Shown: one piece after another, positions 43,541-53,960 of the stretch | Layout: the number at the start of each line of letters is the position of its first letter | Position numbering within the stretch: the first letter of the stretch is position 1 | DNA from: Micropterix aruncella | Taxonomy: Eukaryota > Arthropoda > Insecta > Lepidoptera > Micropterigidae | NCBI GenBank assembly: GCA_944548615.1 | Contig: OX155976.1 | Span: forward strand, 7,211,822-7,275,821 | Direction: 5' to 3' | Length of the DNA: 64,000 nucleotides | The notes under the pieces: model-generated | Seen by the model: only the letters and a program-made list of their open reading frames with translations | What the model was told of the DNA's origin: nothing | Database searches by the model: none | Made by a program: the position numbers and the translations under genes

Positions 43541-44530
43541 ATTAATTTTCTGGAAACATACACCGCTTTATAAATTATGACTAATCTTAATACAGTGTTT
43601 CGCTGGCCGATTAATCGTTTCCTACATTATTTTCTTATAAGGTAAATCAAAATTTGCATTGCACTAAATTAAATTAAATTACTATCGAGCTATTGCAAGG
43701 ATAGGAAAGGAGAGGAATGGGATATATGTAGGATATAAGGATAGGATATAGGTATTCAAATTATAGTCTTTGCTATTCTCATTTTCGCTCTGTGTGTTTT
43801 AAAACAATTTGTATGTGTATATTATATACTCACTTTCTAGACGCCTAGTGAGCTAAGAACAGCCTCGCTGAGTTTAGGTTGGCTCAAGTGAAAAATGTCG
43901 ATATCTTCGAATCGACTATTACATGTGGTAATAAAGCGGTGCATAACAGAGTTTTGGGCGTAACTAGTGCTCACACGATAGAGGGACTTCGAACGTACGA
44001 GTAGAGCGAACCCTTCGTGGCGGAACCAACAATGACAGTTTCTTCACTAAATGAGGGCTGTCAATTTCGTTATGTATTATTTTATGCAATAATGTCATAT
44101 CAGCCGCTGTGCGGCGGTCATCCAGTGAGCACATACTAAAATAGTACAGGCTGCTTTCGTAAGTTCCAAATCCCAAGTGCTCACAGTAGTCCAGGTATCT
44201 TATAAAACGTATTTGGACACCCTCCACCCTATTTTTATACACACCATATTGCGGATTCCAAATCTGCGATGCGAACTCTAAGGTGCTACGAACATAAGAA
44301 AAGTAAAAGCGTTTTAAAGACGTTAATGTTCGATAATGGTTTACATATTCTATTAACAAAACCCAGAATCCTCAACGCCTTGCTAACGATACTGTTGATG
44401 TTTTGGTCGAATGTTATCTTCTGATCCAGTTGTACCCCATGATCTCGAATGCAATGAACTTCGGGGATATATTCGCCATTTACGCGGTATTTGAAATTGA
44501 TCCTTTCTCTTTTGCGACTGAATGTTTGTT
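43541..44530 (-). pseudogene. LINE relic, same family as 23121-24030
   Basis: Minus strand: RVNGEYIPEVHCIRDHGVQL, RILGFVNRICKP, FASQIWNPQYGVYKNRVEGV, RRTAADMTLLHKIIHNEIDS and PPRRVRSTRTFEVP; then a 3' UTR matching 23650-24010. Two breaks. Truncated at about 44530, upstream of which the RT palm is missing. Confidence 0.8.
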
Positions 44531-44984
44531 TTCTAGAGAAATAAATAAATGATTAAATGAATAAATGAAACGTCGGTAGGCCTTAAATAGATCTATTAAA
44601 AATCTATCCAGCTATAGCATATATCCAAATGGTCTCTAAAAAAATAAGAAAACTAATTAGACAATATTTAGTATGATGTTATTAGCAATAAAATATGAAT
44701 CCTTATCAAAATAAATGATTCCATCATAACGAGTGTTAAATGGAGGTAAAATTAGCTATATACTGAAAGTTTTTAGGTGGTATAGCTTAAGAGATATCAT
44801 TACCTAAATAAATAAACAAAATAATGTAGTAACGCGTGCAAGCACCTCGAAATATCTAGCGGCTGCGCGGCTGAGGCTGGCCCAGCAAGGTCAGCGTTCA
44901 GCGGAATGCGGCGAGTGGCGAAGGACAAGACGTGTACCTACCTACGTCTACGAGATAGGTAGAGTGCATTTCAGAGGGACGTCT
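44531..44984. other. No gene recognised
   Basis: AT-rich, then a GC-rich segment (44850-44960) without a recognisable frame. Confidence 0.45.
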
Positions 44985-45150
44985 TAAATTTATTTATTTA
45001 TTTATTTATTTTAAATTTCAAACCAGTTGATAGGAATTCCTACACTTGGTTATGTCAAAAACTAACAAAAATAACAAGTATAATATTTAAATATACACCT
45101 ATTAAGGTATAAGGTATGAAATTCGGTATTACAAGGTATGAACGTTGAAC
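44985..45150 (-). repeat. LINE 3' UTR, copy of 41805-41960
   Basis: AAATTTCAAACCAGTTGATA, ACACTTGGTTATGTCAAAA and ACCTATTAAGGTATAAG shared in order, including the TTTA tail. Confidence 0.85.
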
Positions 45151-45195
45151 TCGATTCGCAACTCTTCGCGAGACGAAGCAGCGGGGAAAAGCTAG
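45151..45195 (+). mobile_element. Helitron 3' terminus
   Basis: CTTCG-CGAGA-CGAAG hairpin, then AGCGGGGAAAAGCTAG followed by T. Only the 3' end is recognisable; it abuts the LINE UTR. Confidence 0.6.
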
Positions 45196-45622
45196 TAAAT
45201 AAATTACAGGATGTAATGAGTACAAAAAAAATCGTGTGTATTTTATCACTTTAAAGAAAGGACTGGCAAAAAGTGTCACGAATATCACGATCCGCACGCA
45301 CGCACTTTGCATATTGGCCTTACTGAGCGCACATTAGAAGAGCAAGTAACCCGATACACCATTCAAATACGACGCGAAAGCATCATAAAGGGAGTATGCA
45401 TTGTTCGTGTTAAGCTCCCTAAAATGAGGGATTGAGTTTCCACTTCGGCCGTGACGACGAAGCGGAAGTCGGCTGAATTGGCTAGAGCAGCGGTTGGCAA
45501 CCAGCGGCTCGCGAAGCGTTTTGGGCAAAATTTAGTCGACTAATAATTGACGACTAGTGATTGAATATGTTAATCTATGACTATCGATTGTAAGTGGCCA
45601 ACTAAATGTTTTGCAAGTTTTT
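45196..45622. other. No gene; possible hAT-like end
   Basis: CAGCGGTTGGCAACCAGCGG at 45488-45507 resembles hAT ends, but no partner end was found. CGACTAATAATTGACGACTA (45537 on) begins the GACTAAT/GGTC-rich domain. Confidence 0.35.
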
Positions 45623-45653
45623 CGTCGGTCGGTCGGTCGGACGGACGTTCAGT
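45623..45653 (+). repeat. GGTC simple repeat, block 1
   Basis: CGGTCGGTCGGTCGGACGGA and a following palindromic stretch. Confidence 0.8.
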
Positions 45654-45940
45654 CCGTCGGTTTGTTTGTTTATACTCTTTATTGTGAAATGTCACAATGG
45701 GCGTATTTATTGTCATATGACAATCTCTTACAACCAACCCTACTATGACGTGTTATATGTATGTGTGCGTGTAAAATGTGTATAAGTGTGTGTCTTGTTA
45801 TTGCATACGATCGACAGAATTGAAAATGCAATTCCGTTAATTTGATCCCAACGGAAAATGGTGACCCAGCCGGGAATCGAATCCGGGACCTTACAATGTA
45901 AGATCAGGCAACCTAACCACTATGCCACCGGGCCGTGTCT
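45654..45940 (-). mobile_element. tRNA-derived SINE, copy 2
   Basis: Same architecture as 40729-41010: A box TGGCATAGTGG, B box GGATTCGATTCC, LINE-2-like tail at 45701-45740, CAAA tail. Both SINEs lie next to a family A copy. Confidence 0.85.
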
Positions 45941-45954
45941 ACGCCACCACCGGG

Positions 45955-46250
45955 CTATGCCTCCACCGTAAGGGAGAGGACCGCGCAAGCGACCTCGAAC
46001 TCGTAACCAATCGAGGGACCGGAGTAATCTGGTCGTAATTGGAAGTAAGGGCGTGAGTGTAAGCCCGCTGGGTAACACTCCTGGCTATCTCGCTGTTAAG
46101 GCGTTGGCCTCTTACGGGCATGTGGCGGAGTTGACGGTGGACTGTTTTGTCCAAGTCTTCTGCGTTCACTTCACGGGAGAGAGAACGACTAATCGTTAAA
46201 ACTTCCTGAGGTGACGGATTCGCCCGTTGTAGTTGACAACTATGTAAATA
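45955..46250 (-). repeat. Family A repeat, 5' part
   Basis: Minus strand from GTCAACTACAACGGGCGAAT to CTCCCTTAC; A1 type. Together with the SINE it splits the GGTC repeat. Confidence 0.85.
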
Positions 46251-46261
46251 TGCCACCACCG

Positions 46262-46640
46262 GTGTCGGTCGGTCGGTCGGTCGCTAAGCCGGCCGGCTGG
46301 TCGCTCGGCCGGTCGCTCGGCCACACCCAGTGTCGGCTCAATCGACAACATCTTTCAATCGACTAATAAATCATGATTGATTTAGTCACGATTAATTTAG
46401 TCGTGACTGAAGTTAATATCGATTGAAATAATCATGAGTAAATAAATTAGTCGTCAATCGTCAATCGTCAATCATGACCAACTTGCTCTAAATGCCACCC
46501 GACATTTTTTTTACTATATCTATTTGCTGACTACTTAGATTCTTACCGGTTTTGACGGTCAGTCGGTCAGTCGGTCAGCCGGTCGGTCGGTCGGCCGGCT
46601 GACTGGCCGACTGACTGATCGACCGGCCGACTGAGGTGTG
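46262..46640. repeat. GGTC/GGCCGG and GACTAAT/CGTCAAT repeat domain
   Basis: GGTC-type repeats at 46262-46325 and 46555-46635 flank degenerate repeats of TAGTCGTGATT and three tandem CGTCAAT units (46451-46472). Many self-complementary stretches (CGGCCGGCTGACTGGCCGAC). Confidence 0.7.
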
Positions 46641-46654
46641 GCAGACCGGCCCTA

Positions 46655-46735
46655 CCTGTGGCTGCAACGTCGCCGAAACATGGGGTGTTACAAACTTCAC
46701 ACGGTAAGTTCGTTTTTAACACGCTTTTATTAGGT
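46655..46735 (-). repeat. Penelope-like inverted arm, isolated copy
   Basis: GCTGCAACGTCGCCGAAAC, TACAAACTTCACACGGTAA and TTCGTTTTT match the right arm of 8239-8309 with substitutions. Confidence 0.6.
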
Positions 46736-46863
46736 CGACCTGTATGTAGCTATGTAATGGAATCTAAGGTAACTAAACCATCTTCCAAGGATCGTAGCGT
46801 CATGAAAATTGGCAGCTGTATTTAGTTCTGATGACAATACAATAATATGGTACTGTCGAACTG

Positions 46864-47093
46864 ATCTGATGATGGAGTCGGAAGATATGAACTGGAACTT
46901 CATAATGGAACATCGTATCATAGCTGTGTTTGGACTTGTTAGAAAAGTCTTGGAATGAACTTTGACCACGATTAGGTTTCAAGGTCTGATGATGAAGCCG
47001 GAAGATAGGCACTGGCATTCCATTATAGAATATCGTATCATAGCCGTGTTTGGACTTGTTAAAAAGGTGTTGTAATGAACTTTGACCACGATA
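46864..47093. repeat. Two tandem ~121-bp repeats
   Basis: CTGATGATG-AG-CGGAAGATA ... GTGTTTGGACTTGTTA ... AATGAACTTTGACCACGAT occurs at 46864 and 46985, with substitutions. Confidence 0.85.
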
Positions 47094-47099
47094 TAAGAT

Positions 47100-47637
47100 C
47101 ATTTTTAAAAGCGTGTTTTTAGTGTTTTTTTTAAAACTATTAATTTATTTATCTTACTTCTAACCGCGATAGTCTCCGATTCCATAAGCTAATATTATTA
47201 ATATATTATAAAAAAAACTTGCAACTCAAATGCAGCAACAAAAATATCGTTGATAACGGCTTTAACGTTGTTAACTGCAATAAATATAGTAAAAATATAT
47301 AAAAAGCGTTTTATTTTTAAAATGAAAATATTTGTACACGAGTATTGTAGGTATACTTTAGTAAAAGGTAACTTAAAATAAAATATTTAGTCCCCCTTAC
47401 AACAAAATGTTGCCGACCCATGGGCTGGAGAGACCCACGCAGTATGTTATATCGCGGCGTTATATCGCACATTTTATCGTCCACGCATGTTATATCGCAG
47501 CGCTGCGACGATCCCTGCTAAAAAATCCTCTACTTTAAAGCATTTATAATATAGCATATTAGATTTCATTGTCACAAAAATTGATTATTATCTTTTATTC
47601 AAAAATCTTTTATTATTATATGAAATCGAAGACTATC
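47100..47637. other. AT-rich stretch without a gene
   Basis: AACCGCGATAGTCTCCGATT at 47163-47182 is an inverted trace of the LINE end seen at 7712 and 47625. Confidence 0.45.
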
Positions 47638-48135
47638 GCGGTTGTCTGACATTACAAATAGGATAGAAAACGAATTTACCGAGTGAAATTTGTAGCACCC
47701 GACGTTTCGGTGACGTTGCAGCCGCCGTTGTCCAGGGTAGACTGAAGAGCTGTCAATCCGTTGTTTTGCGGGTAGGCCGTACACCGCTCGGCTGGGCCGG
47801 GCTCGGAGCGCGCGAATCTTGAAATCGGCCTTGCACACAACACTCACTGTATCCTGTCTTACGTCTTTGCGTTCGGGGTTCGGCGGCAGGAATATTTTAA
47901 GAAGAGGGTTCCACGTAGAAGAGAGTTTGTAACCGTCGTCTCTATTAAAGTTCGGGGTTCTTCTTATTTCAATGGCTTCCCGGATCATGCGAGGAAAGTA
48001 GAATTGTTCCTTGGATAGCACAATGGGATTTTGATGCTGCATCCAGTGGTTACTCCGCTATCTAATATATGTTCGCAGATCGCCGATTTTTCTCGCTGAA
48101 CGTTTTTAACAGCTTTGATGTGTTCTGTCAGAACA
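47638..48135 (-). pseudogene. Penelope-like GIY-YIG fragment with one arm, copy 2
   Basis: Minus strand codes EHIKAVKNVQREKSAICEHI, then after a frameshift QNPIVLSKEQFYFPRMIREA, IEIRRTPNFNRDDGY and STWNPLLKI: the same GIY-YIG C-terminal half as 7762-8223 without the arm at its 5' side. The 3' arm (47655-47735) is followed by the LINE trace ATCGAAGACTATCGCGG, as at 7714. The 5' side is fused to a LINE-2-like fragment at about 48136. Confidence 0.75.
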
Positions 48136-48535
48136 TACTTACGTAGACCGAAGATGATTCGTACATTTTGCAAACGTTCAAGTTTGATGAGTAGTTCCTC
48201 TGATAACTCGAGATAATCCACATCTGCATAGCCAAGAAAAGGTAAGAGGAGAGACTGTACAAAGGATTTCTTTGTGTCCATAGGAATAAATCTTTTGAGC
48301 ATTTGCAGAGGTTGAAAACTAGCTAATATTTTGCGACTTACTTCGTCCATGTGTTGTTGCCAGGAGAAAATTAAATGTTCATCGACAATTAGACCAAGAT
48401 CTTTCACTCTTTGCGACTAGGGTATGGTGATATCGTTTAGTTTTAAAAGCGGAAGGGACTTTACGTTTACTCTGGAGAGCAATTTACGACCTCTAATGAG
48501 TATAGCCTGGGACTTCAAAAGGGTTGATTAGTACA
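48136..48535 (-). pseudogene. LINE-2-like RT fragment fused to Penelope fragment
   Basis: KDLGLIVDEHLIFSWQQHMD, RKILASFQPLQMLKRFIPMD, LLPFLGYADVDYLELSEELL and IIFGLRKY follow LINE-2 closely; then the frame passes straight into the Penelope part (LTEHIKAVKN), giving a chimaeric 140-codon frame (48407-47985). Confidence 0.85.
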
Positions 48536-49472
48536 GTTTATATATCTATACATATATACGGTTTTGACGGACATCTATACATAGAGCGGTCCTTAAACAA
48601 GCAAGCACACAGATATTTAGCTGGGAATTAATGTGAGCTCCCCTCTAAAATATTTCTACCGCCAATGCACAAGACCAAATCTTTAGAAATTTTCTGAAAA
48701 ATATATCTTTTGAAGATTTAAAAAAAATAAGGAAAAATATAATTAAAAAAATATATATGTTAGCCTATAAGCAATCAGGAGTTTACGGTATATAACAAGC
48801 AAAACAACTAAGGTAAACAAGCTAAACAACTAAGGTATATATTAAGCAAAACAACTATTACGGCGATAGAACTCGTGAATTCAGCAAATATTTACTAAAG
48901 AAAACATTGAAACTTATACTACTAAGCAACCTAAATCAGGCGAGCCCAACCCAGGCGAGCTAATTAAAATATAAAAAAAAATAAAATATTATATAATATA
49001 AATACTATAACGGAGAAATTAAAAACTCTAGTAAAAATACTCTAGTACTCAAGTAAAAATTCTATTAGGATAAATTATGTAGAATAATTAGGGTAAAACA
49101 AGCTAGTTAAGATAAGTTAGGTTATGTTAGGGCATAAGTATAGATATCCAGTGTAAATCATGTTATTAGTGTAATCATTTATTATTGTAATTGTTAAAAA
49201 GGTAAGTACACATATTTAGTGTATACCAAGATAAATAGTATAGGTTAGGTTATGTTAGGTTAGGTTAGGAAGTAGGTATATTAATTTAGTAGAAAATCAT
49301 TTATTTACTGTAAATATTTATAAGTGTATATTCAGTTAGTTATTATAGGAAATATAGGTTAGTTTAGGTTAGGCTAGGAAGTCAATACATCTACTTAACG
49401 TAAAAAATTATAATAGTTAATATAAGTATAATAGGTAATAGATAATATAAGTCAGATATGAACAATTAGTTA
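48536..49472. other. AT-rich stretch with TTAGG-like runs
   Basis: No gene. AAACAACTAAGGTA occurs three times (48797-48870). TTAGGTTATGTTAGGTTAGG at about 49247-49268 and related runs at 49120 and 49360 are TTAGG-like. Confidence 0.5.
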
Positions 49473-50344
49473 TCTATACTAATATCATAAAGAGGTGTTT
49501 GTGAGTTTGTGAGGCTGTAGGGAGTAACCTCTGGATCTACTGAACCGATTTTGAAAATTCTTTTACCAATAGAAAGCCACGTTATTTGTGAGTGTCATAG
49601 GCTATATATTAATCCGAAAAATGAAAAGACTTTTTCGTGGTAGTCGGATTTGCAAAGTAAGCCGGAGAAAAAACTGTCGAATGAAAACGTTTCTTACGAA
49701 CTCTGCTTTAACGATGAGAGATATATGATTGTGTTCCAGAGGAAAATTTGTAGAGCTCAGTAGTGCCTATAAAAAAATCAGCGACAGCATATGCCTAAAT
49801 TTTATATTTAAATCACAAAACATAGTTTTTTACATAAAAACATAATTTAAATCATTAGGTCATGTTTATTGGTCATATTATCAACAATTATGAATTCTTA
49901 TCAAAATAAGTATGTTTATCGTCTCAAGTGTTTAAAACAAAAGACTTTTTTCCTTTAACTGCATATAATTTCCTTTTTACTGCATAAATGGTTAAAGAGA
50001 TAATACGACATAGGCATGGAACCGCGACCGTATCTCGGGTTGGAACTCCTGAAAGACAATATATTTTGGTACCAAATAATAACATTACATCTAATATAGT
50101 ATACAGAAAAGTTTTGAACAATTAAAATAAACATAATTTATTCAACTATAATCATTTCATTTACTCATCCGGCAATATAGCCAAATTGGCATGCAATACA
50201 TACATACATATGCAGTAAAAATATAACCCTCCTTTTGGCAGTCAGGAAATAATTTATAGCACACAGTACTAATCGAACCACACTCATAATTTCAACACAA
50301 GTAAAAATGTTTACCGCCCAACGAAGTGGGCACGGGTCAGCTAG
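49473..50344 (+). mobile_element. Helitron family D, copy c
   Basis: Starts TCTATACTAATATCATAAAG after A; ends hairpin GCCCAACGAAGTGGGC, then GGGTCAGCTAG followed by T. About 160 bp of unrelated sequence (50008-50170) replaces the CTCACAAATA-rich part of copy b. No coding. Confidence 0.85.
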
Positions 50345-50909
50345 TATTATATAGCTTGTGAGAAACCTGTGAGTGGGGAACTGTGACATGTAATTTGTAT
50401 CTTTTTTATGAATAAAGACTACTACCAAAAGAAAAGGTAAGTACATGCATAATACTTAAAAAGATCATTACAAGAGTTCTGATAATTCCTAACGGCTGGC
50501 TCAAATTCTCAAAGAAAAGTGTTTAAAAAAAGTGCGAGAAGGTCGGTTATAATTAGTCTCGTTTGCCTGTCAAAGGAAAGTGGAAAAGTGGAGTAAGGTT
50601 GAGGGGAGAGAGAGGAGAGGGGGACTTGAGGTTCGGGATGAGAATGGGGGGGGGGGGGGGCAAGCGCCTCTGACAATACGCCCAGAGCAAACTGTTAAAC
50701 TTTCCGCGAAGTATATTATTATATTACGGGCCGCCTCGCCCGTAAACATATAAAAGTTAGGTAGTAAATCAGACCTGAGTGACCCATAAAGCAAGCGGTT
50801 GTGATTTACAAGGACGCAATGTATTTAATACTATCTCGCTATACAATTCTGTATGCGAGCTGCAGATAACGGTGCAGATTTTGATTTAATTATGTTTAAA
50901 TATTTTATC
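50345..50909. other. No gene recognised
   Basis: AAACCTGTGAGTGGGGAACT to ATGAATAAAGACTACTACC (50360-50430) looks like a retroelement 3' end; G run at about 50646-50660. Confidence 0.45.
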
Positions 50910-50911
50910 TA

Positions 50912-51789
50912 AAGGTGCATTTACACGGGCAATTTTTGAGCAGAAATTGCCCGGCAACAATCGCCGAAGGTATGGGACAATTAATAAAGTGAGCGTAGAA
51001 GACTTAGACAAAAACAGTCCACCGTCAAGCTCCGCCACATGCCGGTAAGAGAGCCAGGAGTGTTACCCATCGGGTTTACACTCACGCCCTTACTTCCAAT
51101 TACGACCAGATTACTCCAGTCTCTCGATTGGTTACGAATTCGAGGTCGCTTGCGCGGTCCTCTCCCTTACGAAGCGGTGAAACGGTGTGTACCGAATCTA
51201 TCGCAAACCACGGCATTCTTTGCCCGGCTGTTCACCCAGGATCGGGTAGCCGATGGTCGTTTCAAGAGCAGTCGCCGCAAGGTCCGCGACCACCCCCGCT
51301 CTATAGGAAACAGTACTACTTCCAGACTCCCCCGACTGTTAGTCAGAGCGCACAGTCGATTGGCTTACGCCGCACGGTGCTCGGACCGTCCAGGAGCGCC
51401 AGAAGGTTGATTCCTAGGGGAAACTAACCCTAAGGCCTGCCAGGCTCGTACTTCATGCGTGGAGGCCGTCGGATGGGTGTTGACCCGTGAGTGTGACCAA
51501 CCCTGAACAGAATGGGTCTTCGTGGCCAACTCAACAAGGGCCCGTTAGCTCCCAAATTAATGGGACAATCTGGAGCAATTCCTAAAGATTGCTGCAATTA
51601 TTTCGGCAACACTGCTTATAATTGCTCCATATATTGTTGCTCCATATCGCTGAACTTGGTGTGGCGGAATCTCTAGCAATAATTGCTATGTATTGGTATC
51701 GCAGTAAATGGCTCGATGTTGCGTGATGTCATAATTGACCAATATTGCCTGGGATTGAGCAATTTCAGTTGCCCGTGTAAAGGCACCTT
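50912..51789. mobile_element. MITE with 21-bp TIRs, interrupted by family A
   Basis: Ends AAGGTGCATTTACACGGGCAA and, inverted, AAGGTGCCTTTACACGGGCAA (one mismatch), flanked by TA on both sides. Without the insertion it is about 290 bp. Inner sequence is rich in ATTGC/GCAAT. TA duplication suggests a Tc1/mariner-like origin but this is not certain. Confidence 0.75.
50982..51559 (+). repeat. Family A repeat (A1) inserted in the MITE
   Basis: Flanked by ATGGGACAAT at 50972-50981 and 51560-51569. The copy is 5'-truncated and ends GTTAGCTCCC. The 123-codon frame 51039-51410 matches the frame at 12075-12425. Confidence 0.85.
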
Positions 51790-51839
51790 TAGAATTTATT
51801 TCTATACTGGTGATATTACCCAGTGTTATACCCGGGCTT

Positions 51840-52339
51840 AAATACCTATGTATACCAATTTTCATGTCGATCGAATAAACGTTATATAAGTTGATGTGCT
51901 GCATCGCCATTTAGTGGCGAGCTACAATAGAGTTAGTAGCGCGAAAATATTATGCAAACTCAAATGTATACCAATTTTCACGTCGATGGGTTGAACGGTA
52001 TATAAGTTGATGTGCTGCAGCGCGTTACAAAAAAGTGAATAGCGCGAAAATGTTATTTGTTCTCAAATGTCTATGCATACCAACTTTCATGGCGATCGGT
52101 TGAGCAGTATATAAGTTAATGTGCTGCAGCGCCATCTGGTGGCGAGTTACAATAGAGTTAATAGCGCGAAAATATTATCCTCCTCAAATGTCTATGTATG
52201 CCGATTTTCAAGGCGACGCGATCGGTTGAGCGTACAGAAGTTGATGTGCTGCAGCGCCATCTGGTGGCGAGATACAATAAAGTTAATAGCGCAAAAATAT
52301 TGAACACGCTCAAACATCTACATATGTATGCGGTAGCTC
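51840..52339 (+). repeat. Minisatellite, ~120-bp unit with CTCF-like core, part 1
   Basis: Four units, each: ACCAATTTTCATGGCGATCG, GGTTGAGC-GTATATAAG, GATGTGCTGCAGCGCCATCT, GGTGGCGAGTTACAATA, AATAGCGCGAAAATATTAT. The second unit has lost the core. Continues at 53588 after a LINE insertion. Confidence 0.9.
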
Positions 52340-52604
52340 CCTTTTAAGCGTACCTCGAATACGACTGGCAAAAGTACAGAAAAGCTACTTGTACCTTAGC
52401 ATTAAATTCTATAATCTACTCCCTACAAAATTTAAACAGCTGGAGGACGTAAAATTAAAAAAAACATCAAGGAGATGCTGATAGGCCACCCTTTCTATAA
52501 TCTGGCCGAATTTGATGGCCATGATTTTCCAAATATTGTGCCCATTTAAATTACTTTATAAAGTAGAGACTTATTGTCTGATTATTTTATATGGTCTTAT
52601 ATCT

Positions 52605-52616
52605 GTACTTTTAGTT
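52605..52616. repeat. Family A target-site duplication, copy 1
   Basis: GTACTTTTAGTT, repeated at 53282-53293. Confidence 0.9.
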
Positions 52617-53281
52617 AGGGAGCTAATGGGCCCATGATGAGGTGGCCACGATGACCCATGTGTTCAGGGTCGGTCACACTCACGGGTCAACACCCATCCG
52701 ATGGCCTCCACGCATGGGGTGCGAGCCTGGGTAGGACACTGGGTCAACCAGTCTCCCCTGGGAATCAAACCTCTGGCGCTCCTGGACGGTCTGCGCACCG
52801 AGCGGCGCAAGCCAGTCGACTGTGCTCTCCGACTAACAATCGGGGGAGTCTGGGAACTGTAATGTTTCCTATAGAGCGGGGGTGGTTGTCTACCTTACGG
52901 CGACTGCTCTTGAAATGACCACTGGCCATCCGTTCCCGGTTCAGAGTCGGGCAAAGGACGCCTTGGTCCGCGATAGATTCGGTTCACACCGTTTCACCGC
53001 TTCGTAAGGGAGAGGACCGCGCAAGCGACCTCGAACTCGGAACCAATCGAGAGACCGGAGAAATCTGGTTACAATTGGAAGCAAGGGCGCGAGGGTCGGC
53101 CCGCCAGGTAACACTGGCTATCTCGCGGTAAGGCGTTGGCTTTTTGCGGGTTGTGACGTAGCTGGATGTTGGATTTGTTCTGTCCAAAGTCTTCTACGTT
53201 CACTGCAGGGCGATAGAACGAGAAAATCGTTAAAACGTCCTGTGGTGACGGGCTCGCCCGTTGTAGTTGACACCGCAAGTT
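52617..53281 (-). repeat. Family A repeat (A1), complete copy with 12-bp TSD
   Basis: The best-defined copy: 665 bp, minus strand, starting near GGTGTCAACTACAACGGGCG and ending ATTAGCTCCC. Flanked by GTACTTTTAGTT. No terminal inverted repeats, no poly(A). Confidence 0.9.
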
Positions 53282-53293
53282 GTACTTTTAGTT
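53282..53293. repeat. Family A target-site duplication, copy 2
   Basis: GTACTTTTAGTT; see 52605-52616. Confidence 0.9.
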
Positions 53294-53587
53294 TAAAATG
53301 CATAACTTAGATTTAATTTGATTATTTAACATTTTACTGACAATTTGAATATTACAATGATTAATTTTACTACGTACCTTTTCGAATTACTAACTACTTC
53401 AAATATTAGGCTTCTATTTTGATTATTTATATTTATAGTTCGACAATCTAGTAGTTAATTCTTGACTACCTATGTATGTTCAGTAAAGAGTAGTAACGAG
53501 ACTTACTACCTAACCCAATTATTTTGACACGTCCAAGATCGGTCTTTAGCCGTCAATTGGACACGACGAAAATGTAATGTAATGTAA

Positions 53588-53960
53588 TACCAATTTTCAT
53601 GGCGATCAGTTGTGAACGGTATATACGTTAATGTGCTACAGCGCCATCTGGTGGAGAGTTACAATAAAGTTAATAGCGCTAAAATATTCATGTACTGCAG
53701 ACATATGAAGTTGATGTACTGCAGCGCCATATGGTGGCGAGTTGCAATGAAGTTAATAGCTCGAAAGTATTATGCGTACCTACTCAAATGTCTATGTATA
53801 CCAATTTTTATGGCGATCGGTTGAGCGGTATAGAAGTTGATGTTTTGCAGCGCCATCTAGTGGTAAGCTACAACAAAGTGATATCATAAAAATCTTCTCC
53901 ATGAAAATATACATAAATTATGTGCCGACTTTCATGATGATCGGTTAAACGGTTTCAGAG
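53588..53960 (+). repeat. Minisatellite, part 2
   Basis: Three further units with cores at about 53640-53657, 53722-53741 and 53847-53866, then a decayed unit ending GATCGGTTAAACGGTTTC. Confidence 0.85.

Larger units (their letters stand above)
52340..53587 (+). mobile_element. 5'-truncated LINE inserted in the minisatellite
   Basis: The coding end at about 52370-52540 reads, across breaks, YRKATCTLALNS / FYNLLPTKFKQLEDVK, a LINE ORF2 C-terminus. The 3' UTR resumes after a family A insertion (53294) and ends in GTAAT repeats at 53573-53588, where the minisatellite resumes. Confidence 0.7.

Noticed and set aside
45488..45507. A second hAT element
   Set aside because: CAGCGGTTGGCAACC looks like a hAT end but no matching second end or 8-bp duplication was found.
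45859..45937. A functional tRNA gene
   Set aside because: A and B boxes are present, but the body continues into a LINE-like tail with CAAA repeats and a second copy exists, so it is a SINE head, and the anticodon arm does not fold well.
49247..49268. Telomere or subtelomere (TTAGG runs)
   Set aside because: Only a few degenerate units; surrounded by ordinary dispersed repeats on both sides.
51840..52339. CRISPR array or bacterial operon
   Set aside because: Direct repeats are ~120-bp minisatellite units without spacers, and the window is eukaryotic.
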